In this document: in pieces, positions 1-8,946 of the stretch
Layout: every line of letters starts with the position of its first letter
How positions within the stretch are numbered: position 1 is the first letter of the stretch
Source of the DNA: Campylobacteraceae bacterium
Lineage (GTDB): Bacteria; Campylobacterota; Campylobacteria; Campylobacterales; Sulfurovaceae
DNA length: 43,684 bases
Reading direction: 5' to 3'
Assembly: GCA_027036015.1 (NCBI GenBank)
Contig: JALVTH010000024.1
Location: 1 to 43,684 of the forward strand
Program-made: the position numbers and the translations under genes
Notes under the pieces: generated by a model
Database searches by the model: none
Seen by the model: the letters and a program-made list of their open reading frames with translations, nothing else
What the model was told of the DNA's origin: nothing

Positions 1-36
1 TACTTAAATATTAAACTCTAAAATATCTCAATTTTG

Positions 37-49
37 TTACATTTTGTAA
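37..49. promoter_or_regulatory. Small perfect palindrome upstream of the DUF4325 gene
   Basis: TTACA-TTT-TGTAA is a perfect dyad about 87 bases before the ATG at 136. It lies inside a direct repeat of ATTTTGT. A -10-like TATAAT follows at 111-116. The shape suits an operator for a dimeric regulator, but AT-rich DNA gives such dyads by chance. Confidence 0.25.
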
Positions 50-135
50 TATAAATTTTTATATAATTTGCTTTTTTGAAATATAAATAGTGGCAAGGCT
101 AATATTAAATTATAATATAGAAGAAGGAGTTTTGC

Positions 136-444
136 ATGGCATTAGTTATAAATGTAAAAAACGAAGCAAATGGTTTAGAGTGTATTGGCTCAAGAGGAAC
201 AGGTGAAAAAATAAGAAATAAAATTAAAAATGAAATTGATACAGGTGGTAAAGTTACTTTAGATTTTGGAGGAATTGAAATTATAACTCAATCATTTGCT
301 GATGAAATGATAGGAATTTTAGTTCGAGCTTTTGGAGTTGATTATATTCGTAAAAAACTACTTTTAGTTAATGCAAATGAAGATATTAAAAGAACATTAA
401 ATTTTGTTATTTCATATTCTAAAAAGAAAAATATAGCTGCTTAA
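136..444 (+). CDS. STAS-like domain protein (DUF4325 family)
   Basis: This 102-residue cytoplasmic protein has the pattern of the DUF4325 STAS-like family. A beta segment VTLDFGGIEIITQSFADEMI (about residues 39-58) is followed by a segment on nucleic-acid-like VNANEDIKRTL. In this family the STAS-like fold resembles anti-sigma-factor antagonists and usually sits beside a GHKL ATPase. Here the ATPase gene is convergent: the stop codon TAA at 442-444 directly abuts the opposite stop at 445-447. The start is ATG with a strong AAGAAGGAG ribosome site at about 121-129. The role is inferred: a regulatory partner of the neighbouring ATPase. No signal peptide or membrane segment is visible. Confidence 0.75.
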   Translation: MALVINVKNEANGLECIGSRGTGEKIRNKIKNEIDTGGKVTLDFGGIEIITQSFADEMIGILVRAFGVDYIRKKLLLVNANEDIKRTLNFVISYSKKKNIAA

Positions 445-1275
445 TTAAAAAAATTCTTCATCTATATCACTATCTTGCCATAAAAAGTTTCGTTTAAAAT
501 CTTCCATTGAAAAATTTATTTTATCTTCATAAAACTCAAAAGCAACCACAACTCCTTTCCAAGGATTTGCCAGTTTCACAACTTTAATGTTTCCGTTTGA
601 ATATCTTATTAATGTATCGTTAGAAATTATGACAAATACTCCTCCAGTCTCTTCTAAAATTGTTTTCATTGCAAATAGACCATAGCCTGCATTTCTTTCT
701 TGTCCATAAAGCCTTGGATAACTTGCTGTTATTCCTCTTTCTAAAGCTTTTAAAATAGCCTCCTCTTCAGAATTTACATTGTATTTTAATTTTATATTTT
801 TTAGAAAACCTATTCCTCTATCAGAAATAGAAAATTGTATTTTTTTACTATTTGGATAATATTGAGCCATTGCAAATCCACCTATTTGCGAATTAGAATG
901 ATCTGCAACATTATTCATTAATTCACTAAACAAATAATGTAAATAGTGTTTTAAATCTTTTAAATCTTCGTTAGTTAAAAACGAAAAATTTTTTAACATA
1001 ATAGTAGTTAAATGAGCTGCAATTTCATCTATATCATTTCTTGTTAAAATTTGTTCTATAGGCGTATAAGTTTTGTTATCTTGATAAACAGTATTAAGCA
1101 TATTATTAATATAGCTATTATTAGTTGTAAAATTGTTATTTGTATCTTTAAGATATGCACTCATCATCGTTACAAAAATTGGATCTACCCACTCAATATT
1201 ATTTACTGAAAATAATCTTTGGTTATTTTTAAAAAAATTTATAAAATTTTCAATATTATTAAGTGTTATACGCAA
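445..1275 (-). CDS. GHKL (histidine-kinase-like) ATPase, anti-sigma-factor type
   Basis: The protein has 276 residues. The Bergerat ATP-binding fold is read from its three boxes: N box ELMNNVADHS (about residue 115-125), G1 box SDRGIGF (about 150) and G2 box NAGYGL (about 195). The N-terminal part (IEWVDPIFVTMMSAYL) is STAS-like in pattern. There is no His-phosphoacceptor domain and no membrane segment, so it resembles RsbW-type or DUF4325-linked ATPases rather than a sensor kinase. The start is TTG, chosen because AGGAG lies seven bases upstream. It follows the PP2C/kinase gene on the same strand after 54 bp; that gap has an extended -10 (TGCTACAAT on the minus strand), so it may have its own promoter. 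Its target is unknown. Confidence 0.75.
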   Translation of the reverse strand: MRITLNNIENFINFFKNNQRLFSVNNIEWVDPIFVTMMSAYLKDTNNNFTTNNSYINNMLNTVYQDNKTYTPIEQILTRNDIDEIAAHLTTIMLKNFSFLTNEDLKDLKHYLHYLFSELMNNVADHSNSQIGGFAMAQYYPNSKKIQFSISDRGIGFLKNIKLKYNVNSEEEAILKALERGITASYPRLYGQERNAGYGLFAMKTILEETGGVFVIISNDTLIRYSNGNIKVVKLANPWKGVVVAFEFYEDKINFSMEDFKRNFLWQDSDIDEEFF

Positions 1276-1329
1276 TTTTCACTCCTCATTTATTACTCAT
1301 AAACTAATTGTAGCATATATTGAAAAAAT

Positions 1330-2961
1330 CTATTTTGCAAGCAAAAAAGCCAATAAAATGATATTTATCATAAAACTTACTACAAATCCAATCTTATAAG
1401 CTTTCAAAGGTTCTCGCTCAACTAAAGGACGACTCAAATCAATAAAGAGTTTTACTTTGCTTGGATGCTCCAATTCATAAAGCATTTCACTATAGTTTTG
1501 GTAACGCTTTTTAGGCTCAATCTCAATTGCTCGCATTATAATAGAGCTAAGCCACAAAGGGATTTTACTATTTATTTGATGTGGCATTTTTGCTTTAGAA
1601 AATTTTGGAGTAGAAAATGGTTCTATCTCGCCATATGGAAGCCTTTTAGTAAGTGCTTCATAAAGAGTAACTCCAATTGCAAAAATCTCTGTGCTTTCAC
1701 TAATTGCACTTTGGCTAAATCGCTCAGGTGCTAAATAGCTTGGTGTTCCAACTCGCGTAGCAGTTGAATAAATTGGAGTCATTGAACCAAAATCAATGAG
1801 TTTAAATATAAGTTTTTCTCTCCTTTTTGTTACAATGATATTTTCTGGCTTGATATCAGCATGAACCAAATCAAATTTAAGTAAATATTGCGAAGCTTTA
1901 AGCAGTGTCTTTGCTAAATTGATTGCATCATCAATATGAAGTGGATGCTTTTTAATATACTCTTTTACATTAACCCCTTCAATAAACTCTTGCACATAAT
2001 ATCTATAACTTCTTTTTTTAGGAATTACCGTTTTGGCAAAAAAACCAGCTTTTAGCCGCTTAGCATTCCACGCTTCATTTATAAAATTATCTAAATGCCA
2101 CTCACTCTCAATTGCTTCAACAACAGGAAATTTTAAAACATACTTTTTGCCTTTTTTATGTGCTTCCCAGGTGCGTTCATTTTGAATAAGGGGGCGAATA
2201 AGTTTATATCCATCAATTACTTGATCTCTTTTTAACTTCTTGGGTATTGGTAAATTAAGCTCTTTAAGCAGTGCTGTTTCATCTTTTTGCAAAATATCAA
2301 TGACAATTGCTGTTGTATCATCTGGCAAATCATCATTGCATGCTTTACTTGCATTCTTAACTAAAGCGCTTGCACCAAGAAAAAGAGTTTTTTTTAATTT
2401 ATTTTCACTTAAAACATTATAAAGCCCGTCACTACAAATTAAGATTTTATCATTTCTTTCAAGATTATTTTCAAAATAGTAAGGCTCTACCTCTTTTTCC
2501 AAACCAAGCGCTTTGGTTAAAACATTGTTTAAACCCTCTTCATTATGATCAAGGCTAAGTTGTGTTAATACTCCATCTCTTAATAAATAAACCCTGCTAT
2601 CACCAACATTTGCGCCATAAAGCCTATTGCCTTTAATCACAACCATTGCAAGTGTGCTTAATAGCTCTACATTTTCATAATTTGCAATTGATTCTTGATA
2701 TAAAATAGTATTGATTGAAGCAATAAACTTTTTAATCGATTTTTCTATACTCCAGCTAAGGGGTCTGTTTTTAAAATTTTGCATTATATGTTTTACGGCT
2801 CTTTTTGCGGCATTTGCCCCTTCTTTGGCACTTCCAACTCCATCACATACAACAGCAACTAATACATCATCAAAAAGCTTGACATCATAAAAATCTTCAC
2901 CTACAAGCTCTTTGCCTTTTGCTAACGAAAAAGCACTAAATCTAAGATTTTTTTTCGTCAC
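1330..2961 (-). CDS. Bifunctional PP2C protein phosphatase / Ser-Thr protein kinase
   Basis: The protein has 543 residues. The N-terminal PPM/PP2C domain (about 1-240) carries metal-binding motifs VVCDGVGSA, GANVGDSRVY, ILICSDGLYNVL and DLPDDTTA. The C-terminal eukaryotic-type kinase domain (about 255-505) has KKYVLKFP (ATP-anchoring Lys), HADIKPEN (catalytic loop near residue 367), LIDFGS (DFG, near 390) and GTPSYLAPE. A final hydrophobic segment (about 522-542) is a likely membrane anchor. The kinase is non-RD (HAD instead of HRD) and its glycine loop is degenerate. It starts at GTG 11 bp after nirA, so it is co-transcribed with nitrate assimilation genes. Similar fusions sit in nitrate assimilation loci of other Proteobacteria, so a control role in nitrate uptake or reduction is likely; substrates are unknown. 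Confidence 0.85.
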   Translation of the reverse strand: MTKKNLRFSAFSLAKGKELVGEDFYDVKLFDDVLVAVVCDGVGSAKEGANAAKRAVKHIMQNFKNRPLSWSIEKSIKKFIASINTILYQESIANYENVELLSTLAMVVIKGNRLYGANVGDSRVYLLRDGVLTQLSLDHNEEGLNNVLTKALGLEKEVEPYYFENNLERNDKILICSDGLYNVLSENKLKKTLFLGASALVKNASKACNDDLPDDTTAIVIDILQKDETALLKELNLPIPKKLKRDQVIDGYKLIRPLIQNERTWEAHKKGKKYVLKFPVVEAIESEWHLDNFINEAWNAKRLKAGFFAKTVIPKKRSYRYYVQEFIEGVNVKEYIKKHPLHIDDAINLAKTLLKASQYLLKFDLVHADIKPENIIVTKRREKLIFKLIDFGSMTPIYSTATRVGTPSYLAPERFSQSAISESTEIFAIGVTLYEALTKRLPYGEIEPFSTPKFSKAKMPHQINSKIPLWLSSIIMRAIEIEPKKRYQNYSEMLYELEHPSKVKLFIDLSRPLVEREPLKAYKIGFVVSFMINIILLAFLLAK

Positions 2962-2972
2962 ACCACCCCTTT

Positions 2973-4877
2973 TTATTCAAAAATAAATTTTTCAATCTCA
3001 GAAAAAACCTTTGGACGCTTTGCTTCGTTATTTTCTAAAGCTTTTTCTAAAAAAAGAGCAATATTTTTTGGCACTTTTGGATTGAACTTTTCAATTGGAA
3101 GAACCTTAACATTTTTAACCTCACTTGCAAATGGACGCTCATTGCTTAACTTAAAATAAAGCAGCTTTGCAAGCTCAAAAATCTCTTTTTCTTCTTCTTG
3201 CTTTGTTGATTTTGTATTAAGCTCAAATCCAACTTGCGCATTTTCAAAACCATTTTGGCGCAAAAAGGCATTCAGTCTCATTATAAATCCAATAAAAGCC
3301 AAAGAGTATTCACTCATTATTCTATCTAAAAAGCTCTCTAAATGCTCTTTTGGCTTTGATTTTTCTTTAAATTCAAGCATCAAACTTTTAATATACTCTG
3401 GCACTATTTCCAAAGGCACAGCTTGCAAAAGCTTTTTCCCCTCAACTCCTTCTTTATCAACCAACTTTCCACCAATACTAATATGAACTCCAGGAACACT
3501 TTTTCCATTTAATTTTGCTTTGCATCCTTCAAATCCAATATCTCCAAGCCCATGAATTCCACACCCTTTAACACAAGCACTCCAATAAAATCGAACCCTT
3601 TTATCAGGAGGCAGAGGCACTTCTTTTTCTAAAAATGAAGCTAAATTAATTGCATCATTTTTATTCTCAATCACGCCAAATGGGCAATGCTGTGTTCCAG
3701 CACACGCTATTAAGTTATTAAAATAAGGACTTGAGATGTTTTTATATTTTTTAAAAAAATCCTCTTTTAAAAGAGCCTCAGTATCTTTCACACCCAAAAT
3801 ATAAATAGATTGTTCCATACTAAATCTTAACTCTCCATTGCCATAGGCTTCACTGAGTCTTGCTGCTTCAATGAGTGCACTTCCACTAAAAATTCCAGAA
3901 GGAACTACTGCATGCACAGCATATGTGCCATCTTTTAGGGCAATTTTTCCATTTTGTGGCTCATTACAATGAAGCTTTGTAAGTGTCTCACCCGCTTCTT
4001 CAAAATCAATCCCGCTTAACTCACAAATTGCTTTTTTTATAACTTCTATGCCAACTTCTTCAATCAAAAACCAAAGTCTATTTTTATTTCGATTATCTCT
4101 AAAACCAAATTCTTTAAAAAGCTTTATAACTGCTTCAAATGCCGCTAAAACCTCATTTGGACGAACAAAAATATTAGCATTTTTTGCAATTTTGCCAACT
4201 TTTCCACCAAGATAGATATTATAACCATACTCCCCATCTTTTTGTGCCAATACAAAGCATAAATCATGCACAAAAGCATTGCATCGATTTACAATATTTC
4301 CAGTAATTACAGTATTAAACTTTCTTGGAACTTGCGCTACCCACTCTTTTTTTTGCAAAAAAATCTCTTGCATTTTTAAGATATAATGATGTGATGGCAA
4401 TATATTATCATACGCTAATGCATCAAAAGGATCACCCATAATTCCTCTAATATTATCAACTCCTGTTTGGTAAGAGTTTATCCCAACTTCATTCAGTTGC
4501 TCTAAAATGCCTGGTAAATCTTCTATTTTTAAATGCCTCAACTCACACTGCATTCTTGTAGTTAAATCGATATAATCTTGCCCAAAATCTTTGGCACTCT
4601 TGCCAATTACTCTTGCTTGCTTTGCATTTAAGTGCCCTGCTGGAATTCTTAGCTTTAACATAAAACGCTTTGGCGTTTTAGGCCTATCATAAATGCCAAA
4701 GCATTTTAAAAAAAAGCTCTTATCCTCATTTGGTATTGCATCATAGCCAAGCTTTGCATACTCTTTGAGCTTCTCCCAAGCTCTAAAAGCATCGACTTCT
4801 TGTTTTAATTTTTCAATTTTATTAAGTTTTTTGCTTCTTTTTTCTTTAGCTTTTTGCAAAATCTCTAATGCTCTCAT
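2973..4877 (-). CDS. nirA: Ferredoxin-type nitrite reductase (NirA family)
   Basis: This 634-residue protein belongs to the siroheme/4Fe-4S nitrite-sulfite reductase family. It would reduce nitrite to ammonium with six electrons in the cytoplasm. The cluster/siroheme cysteines are visible as CAGTQHC (C-x5-C, near residue 392) and CVKGC (C-x3-C, near 435). The N-terminal half contains the ferredoxin-like half-domain (LRIPAGHLNAKQARVIG) and the family segment VDNIRGIMGDP. The ATG overlaps the end of narB by four bases (ATGA), typical of translational coupling. The gene context (nitrate reductase, NarK transporter) favours nitrite over sulfite as substrate. The product is slightly longer than typical NirA, with a charged N-terminal extension of about 40 residues and extra C-terminal sequence. 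Confidence 0.88.
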   Translation of the reverse strand: MRALEILQKAKEKRSKKLNKIEKLKQEVDAFRAWEKLKEYAKLGYDAIPNEDKSFFLKCFGIYDRPKTPKRFMLKLRIPAGHLNAKQARVIGKSAKDFGQDYIDLTTRMQCELRHLKIEDLPGILEQLNEVGINSYQTGVDNIRGIMGDPFDALAYDNILPSHHYILKMQEIFLQKKEWVAQVPRKFNTVITGNIVNRCNAFVHDLCFVLAQKDGEYGYNIYLGGKVGKIAKNANIFVRPNEVLAAFEAVIKLFKEFGFRDNRNKNRLWFLIEEVGIEVIKKAICELSGIDFEEAGETLTKLHCNEPQNGKIALKDGTYAVHAVVPSGIFSGSALIEAARLSEAYGNGELRFSMEQSIYILGVKDTEALLKEDFFKKYKNISSPYFNNLIACAGTQHCPFGVIENKNDAINLASFLEKEVPLPPDKRVRFYWSACVKGCGIHGLGDIGFEGCKAKLNGKSVPGVHISIGGKLVDKEGVEGKKLLQAVPLEIVPEYIKSLMLEFKEKSKPKEHLESFLDRIMSEYSLAFIGFIMRLNAFLRQNGFENAQVGFELNTKSTKQEEEKEIFELAKLLYFKLSNERPFASEVKNVKVLPIEKFNPKVPKNIALFLEKALENNEAKRPKVFSEIEKFIFE

Positions 4878-7186
4878 ACTCTATCCTCTAAAGCTTCTTT
4901 TTTGTTTGTTGCAACTTCACTTTTCATTGCTTCATGTGCAAGCTCTGCAATAGCTTGTTTTTCTTCTAACTTCAAGCCTGTTGGCACTTTTGTGCTAAAT
5001 AAATTGATGGCGCATTGCTTATAGTTTGGCTCAAATGATTTCTCATCAAATGCATCAATTGTGAGCGCATTTACTAACTGCTTACTATAATGAAATGGCA
5101 CAAAAACCTCACCCTCTCTTACCATTTGAGTTACCTTTACAATAATATCTCTAACCTCACCTCTTTTGCTTTTTATAGTAATTCTATCGCCACTTTGAAC
5201 TTGCAATTTTTTTGCATCTTTTGGATTTAACTCAATCCAAGCTTCCGGTGCTAAATTTTCTAAAAGGGCAATATTTTTCGTTTTTGTTCTGGTATGAAAA
5301 TGCTCAACAGTGCGCCCGGTATTTAAAATAAATGGAAAATCTTTGCTTTTTTCTTCTGGTAGTTCCTTCCAAAAAAGTGGAAGCAGTCTTGCTTTGCCAT
5401 CATTTGTTGGAAAATCAAAATCTTTGCCATACAATCTTTTACACCCTTTTGGATATTTTTCATTGCAAGGCCACTGGATCCCGCCAAGCTCTTCAATAAG
5501 CTCATAACTCATTCCACTATAATCGCAAAGCCTTCCTTTACTTACTTTTTTAATCTCTTCAAAGACATCTTTTGGTGTTTGTAAATGCTTAAAAAGCTTC
5601 TCATGTACCCCATCAAAATATTTGCTAAATTCAAGCACAATATCTAAATCGCTTTTAGACTCTCCAAAAGGAGTGAGTGCTTTTTTGGCAATATTGCATC
5701 GTCTTTCACTATTTGTATATGTTCCTTCTTTTTCACTCCAAGTAGCCGCGGCAAAAACAACATCTGCAATTTGAGCTGTTTCACTCATAAAGGCATCTTG
5801 CACTACTAAAATATCAAGCTTTTTTAATGCGGCTCTTAGGCGCTTTTGATTTGGAAAACTCACAAGCGGATTGGTAGCTACTACCCAAAGCGCTTTAATT
5901 TCTCCTTTTTCAATTGCTTCAATAATTTGTGGGTAAGAATAGCCTCTTTCTTTTGGAATTAAATCAACATCAACACCAATAATTTTGGCAAACTCAGCTC
6001 TATCTTTATCGCTTTTGTAATCCCTATATCCAGGAATTGAACTTGTAAAGCCAAACTCCCTTGTTCCCATAGCATTGCACTGACCCGTAATACTAAAAGG
6101 CGCCGCTCCTTCTTTTCCAATATTGCCTGTAATTAAAGCCAAATTATTAATTGCACTTACTGTATCTGTTCCAATAGCGCTTTGGTTAACCCCCATAGTC
6201 CACGCAATGAGTGCTCTATTTGCCTTTGCATACACCTTTGCAAGTTCATAAAGCATCTTTACTTCAATTCCAGTAATTTGCGCTACTTCTTGAGGCGGAT
6301 AATTTGTTAAAATATGCTTTTTAAACTCTTTAAAACCTGTTGTTCTTTGTTTAATAAAGGCTTCATCTTCCCAGCCTTGCTCTAAAATAATGTAACAAAG
6401 CCCATTTATTAACGCTAAATCTGTTCTTGGCTTAATTGGCACGAAAATATCAGCCATATTGGCTGTTTTGCTATGTCTTGGATCAACAACAATAATAGTT
6501 GGTTTTTTACCCGTTACTTTTTTATTTTTGGCAATATGAAGTTTTAATATTGGATGATTATCAGCAATATTTGCACCAATTAGCATTATTACATCTGCTT
6601 TGCTAAAATCTTCATAGCTACCTGGTGGTCCATCGCTTCCAAAACTTTGCTTATAACCCATTACTGCACTTGCCATACAAAGCGTTGTATTGCCATCGTA
6701 ATTATTGGTTTGAAGTCCAAGTTGCATAAATTTACCCAGTGCATAAAACTCTTCTGTTAAAAGTTGTCCGGTTGAGATACATGCAACTGCCCTTTTGCCA
6801 TATTTTTCTTGAATTGCTTGAAACTTTTTAGCTGTATAGCTAAATGCTTCATCCCAGCTAACTGGCTTTAGCACTCCATCTTTTCTAATAAGTGGTGCTT
6901 TAATTCTATTTTTTGCATGCACCATCAAATGTTCACTCAGCCCTTTTGGACAAAGTGTGCCTTTATTAACAAAATGAGCAGGATCTCCTTTGGTCAAAAC
7001 AGGCTCATTATTTTTTACTCCAATATAGAGCCCACACCCAACACCACAATAGCCACAAGTGCTTTTCACCCAAAAGTGAGGCTTTTTTTCTTTAGCTATA
7101 ATGCCAAATTTTTCATCTTTTGTTAAACTGTATTTTTCTTCTTTGATATCATCGTGTAATAATTTATTCAAAAACTTTTTAAACAT
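4874..7186 (-). CDS. narB: Assimilatory-type nitrate reductase, Mo-bis-MGD catalytic subunit
   Basis: This 770-residue protein of the molybdopterin oxidoreductase family reduces nitrate to nitrite. The N-terminal 4Fe-4S motif is CGYCGVGC...GTLCPKG (from about residue 43 to 79). The probable Mo-ligand cysteine is in TTLCMASA (about residue 170). The C-terminal molydopterin dinucleotide-binding domain includes ILNTGRTVEHFHTRTKT. There is no twin-arginine signal, so it should stay in the cytoplasm, as in NarB/NasA. The first 40 residues are an extension before the cluster domain. Its ATG directly follows the TAA of the iron-sulfur/membrane gene, with GGAG inside the end of that gene. The electron donor is probably that neighbour rather than ferredoxin or an NADH subunit, none of which is encoded here. 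It could also be called nasA. Confidence 0.9.
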   Translation of the reverse strand: MFKKFLNKLLHDDIKEEKYSLTKDEKFGIIAKEKKPHFWVKSTCGYCGVGCGLYIGVKNNEPVLTKGDPAHFVNKGTLCPKGLSEHLMVHAKNRIKAPLIRKDGVLKPVSWDEAFSYTAKKFQAIQEKYGKRAVACISTGQLLTEEFYALGKFMQLGLQTNNYDGNTTLCMASAVMGYKQSFGSDGPPGSYEDFSKADVIMLIGANIADNHPILKLHIAKNKKVTGKKPTIIVVDPRHSKTANMADIFVPIKPRTDLALINGLCYIILEQGWEDEAFIKQRTTGFKEFKKHILTNYPPQEVAQITGIEVKMLYELAKVYAKANRALIAWTMGVNQSAIGTDTVSAINNLALITGNIGKEGAAPFSITGQCNAMGTREFGFTSSIPGYRDYKSDKDRAEFAKIIGVDVDLIPKERGYSYPQIIEAIEKGEIKALWVVATNPLVSFPNQKRLRAALKKLDILVVQDAFMSETAQIADVVFAAATWSEKEGTYTNSERRCNIAKKALTPFGESKSDLDIVLEFSKYFDGVHEKLFKHLQTPKDVFEEIKKVSKGRLCDYSGMSYELIEELGGIQWPCNEKYPKGCKRLYGKDFDFPTNDGKARLLPLFWKELPEEKSKDFPFILNTGRTVEHFHTRTKTKNIALLENLAPEAWIELNPKDAKKLQVQSGDRITIKSKRGEVRDIIVKVTQMVREGEVFVPFHYSKQLVNALTIDAFDEKSFEPNYKQCAINLFSTKVPTGLKLEEKQAIAELAHEAMKSEVATNKKEALEDRV

Positions 7187-8797
7187 TTATGCTCCTTTAT
7201 AATCTCTCCCTCTTTGGTTACCTACAAAAAAGCCTCCAGCAAGACCAAGCGGCACCACACTTACATAAAAAAGGTATCTTCCAAGCAACTCGCTAAAGAG
7301 TGCTCCAAAAAAGCTTACAATCAGCAAAAAGCTTGCAATTGCACTATTGCCATTTGCCAAAAAGAGTGTGCTAAAAAGCGGCATTGCAACGCCAAAGATA
7401 ATCAAAGAGTAAAAGCGCACCTTTAAATGCGTTGCAAAGTTATTCTCAAGCAAATGCTTAGTTCGGCTTAATTGATAATAATTTTTCTCATTTTCATTTA
7501 AATATTTATAAAAACTTTTTTCTTCAAAAATCACAAGCACTTGAAAAGCAGCTATTAAAAGCGTAAATGCAAGCACTACCATTGCACTATTTAGCGCTCC
7601 TTGCATCGATAAAATCGTTGCTACTAACATAAAACCTAAATAAAATGTTGCAAAAAAGCGCTTATTGGTTGAATCTCTATCCCAGCTTGGACGTGCGCCA
7701 ATGCGATAAATCATTGCTTGCGAATAGATTCCTAAAATTCCGCTACCAAGACCAATTAAATAAAAAATAAATTTTAAAAACGAGCTTTTTTCAATATATC
7801 CAAACCAAAGCCCTATACCGCTTAATGCATAAATACCAAGCAAAAGTGCTTCTTTAGAGAGCCATGAATTTTTCCAATTTTTTATAGCAGTGTATGCTAA
7901 TTTTGGACGCCCAAGATGCAAAGCTGATAGCGGCAAACCAATTAAAGCCAAAAGCACAACAAAAAAAACTACAGAGCTATTAACTCCTGCTAATTTCGAA
8001 AATCCAAAGAGCTTAATTAATGCCCCTAAAAATAAAGCCACAAAGCCTCCAACACTTGCTTGAGTTAAAACTGTCATAAATACAAGCGGAAACTCAGGAT
8101 GCGCTGGTTTTATAATATGGCTATCTGCTGGCTTAACCTTGCTTAAATCAACATCTTTTGGCAAGGTATAGCGCGTGGTTGGCTTGGTAATTTCAACATC
8201 TGGAAGATGCGGCGCAACACCTTCTTTTTTCAAATCATTTTTAATCCACTCATCTTTATTGACCACTTCAATCTCAATTGCACCTGCTGGACATGCTTGC
8301 ACACAAGCTGGCGCCTCACCATTTTCTAACTTATCAACACACATATGGCACTTTGTAACTATGCCTCTATCTTTATTAAAAACAGGCACTTCATAAGGAC
8401 AATTCCAAGTGCAATATTGGCACCCTATACAAGTTTTGTCTTCATGAAATACAATTCCATTTTCAAGCTTTATATAAGAGCTTGTTGGGCAACCATTCAA
8501 ACAGGCTGGATCAACACAATGGTTGCAACTCATCGAATTAAATAAAAGCATCATATTTGGATACTCACCAACTTCCATCTCCCCAACACGGCGCCACTTT
8601 ACATCGGCACTGTTGTTATTTTGCTCATTACAAGCCACCTCACAACATCTGCACCCAACACACGCTGTTGCATCAAAATGAAATCGATATTGCTGCCCCT
8701 CTTTTAGTGGCGGTATATCTATATTATAATTGCCACACTGCATGCCAGTATCGGCTTTATAATTTATAAAAGATTCAACGGCACTTATTTCGCTCAA
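7187..8797 (-). CDS. Fused DmsB-like ferredoxin and DmsC-like membrane anchor
   Basis: The protein has 536 residues. Residues about 1-185 form a DmsB/NrfC-type polyferredoxin with four cysteine groups: CVGCRCCEVAC, CNHCVDPACLNGC, CIGCQYCTWNC and CHMCV...CVQAC. Residues about 235-535 form a DmsC-type anchor with around eight membrane helices (for example VFFVVLLALIGLPLSALHLG). In the DMSO reductase family, B carries electrons and C oxidises menaquinol; here both are one chain. Its neighbour is the catalytic nitrate reductase, so it most likely passes quinol electrons to NarB. No signal peptide is seen, so the clusters face the cytoplasm. The TTG start is chosen from AAAGGA six bases upstream. 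It is the first gene of the minus-strand operon. Confidence 0.85.
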   Translation of the reverse strand: MSEISAVESFINYKADTGMQCGNYNIDIPPLKEGQQYRFHFDATACVGCRCCEVACNEQNNNSADVKWRRVGEMEVGEYPNMMLLFNSMSCNHCVDPACLNGCPTSSYIKLENGIVFHEDKTCIGCQYCTWNCPYEVPVFNKDRGIVTKCHMCVDKLENGEAPACVQACPAGAIEIEVVNKDEWIKNDLKKEGVAPHLPDVEITKPTTRYTLPKDVDLSKVKPADSHIIKPAHPEFPLVFMTVLTQASVGGFVALFLGALIKLFGFSKLAGVNSSVVFFVVLLALIGLPLSALHLGRPKLAYTAIKNWKNSWLSKEALLLGIYALSGIGLWFGYIEKSSFLKFIFYLIGLGSGILGIYSQAMIYRIGARPSWDRDSTNKRFFATFYLGFMLVATILSMQGALNSAMVVLAFTLLIAAFQVLVIFEEKSFYKYLNENEKNYYQLSRTKHLLENNFATHLKVRFYSLIIFGVAMPLFSTLFLANGNSAIASFLLIVSFFGALFSELLGRYLFYVSVVPLGLAGGFFVGNQRGRDYKGA

Positions 8798-8946
8798 TTT
8801 CTATCCTTTATACAATATTTTCACTATTATACTCAAAATTGTATAATTTTATTTATCTTATTTTGTATATTTTTTATACAATTTATATGTTTAATAATTT
8901 TCGCTTATTTGATACAATTTTTTGAAAATTTTATAAAGGAGTTTTT
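8798..8946. promoter_or_regulatory. Divergent promoter region of the nitrate operon and narK with repeated TATACAA boxes
   Basis: The 7-mer TATACAA occurs on either strand at 8809-8815, 8839-8845, 8863-8869 and 8875-8881. The last two form the perfect dyad TTGTATA-N5-TATACAA. I read a leftward -10 (TATAAT) at 8831-8826 and a rightward extended -10 (TGA-TACAAT) at 8910-8918. The dyad centre (8872) is exactly midway between the two -10 hexamers, which fits one regulator serving both promoters. The regulator is not identified; no regulator gene for nitrate lies nearby. The -10 assignments were made by eye. Confidence 0.55.

Noticed and set aside
91-116. TGGCAAG resembling a sigma-54 -24 element before the first gene
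   Set aside because: No GC dinucleotide at the -12 distance; the TATAAT at 111-116 explains the promoter better.
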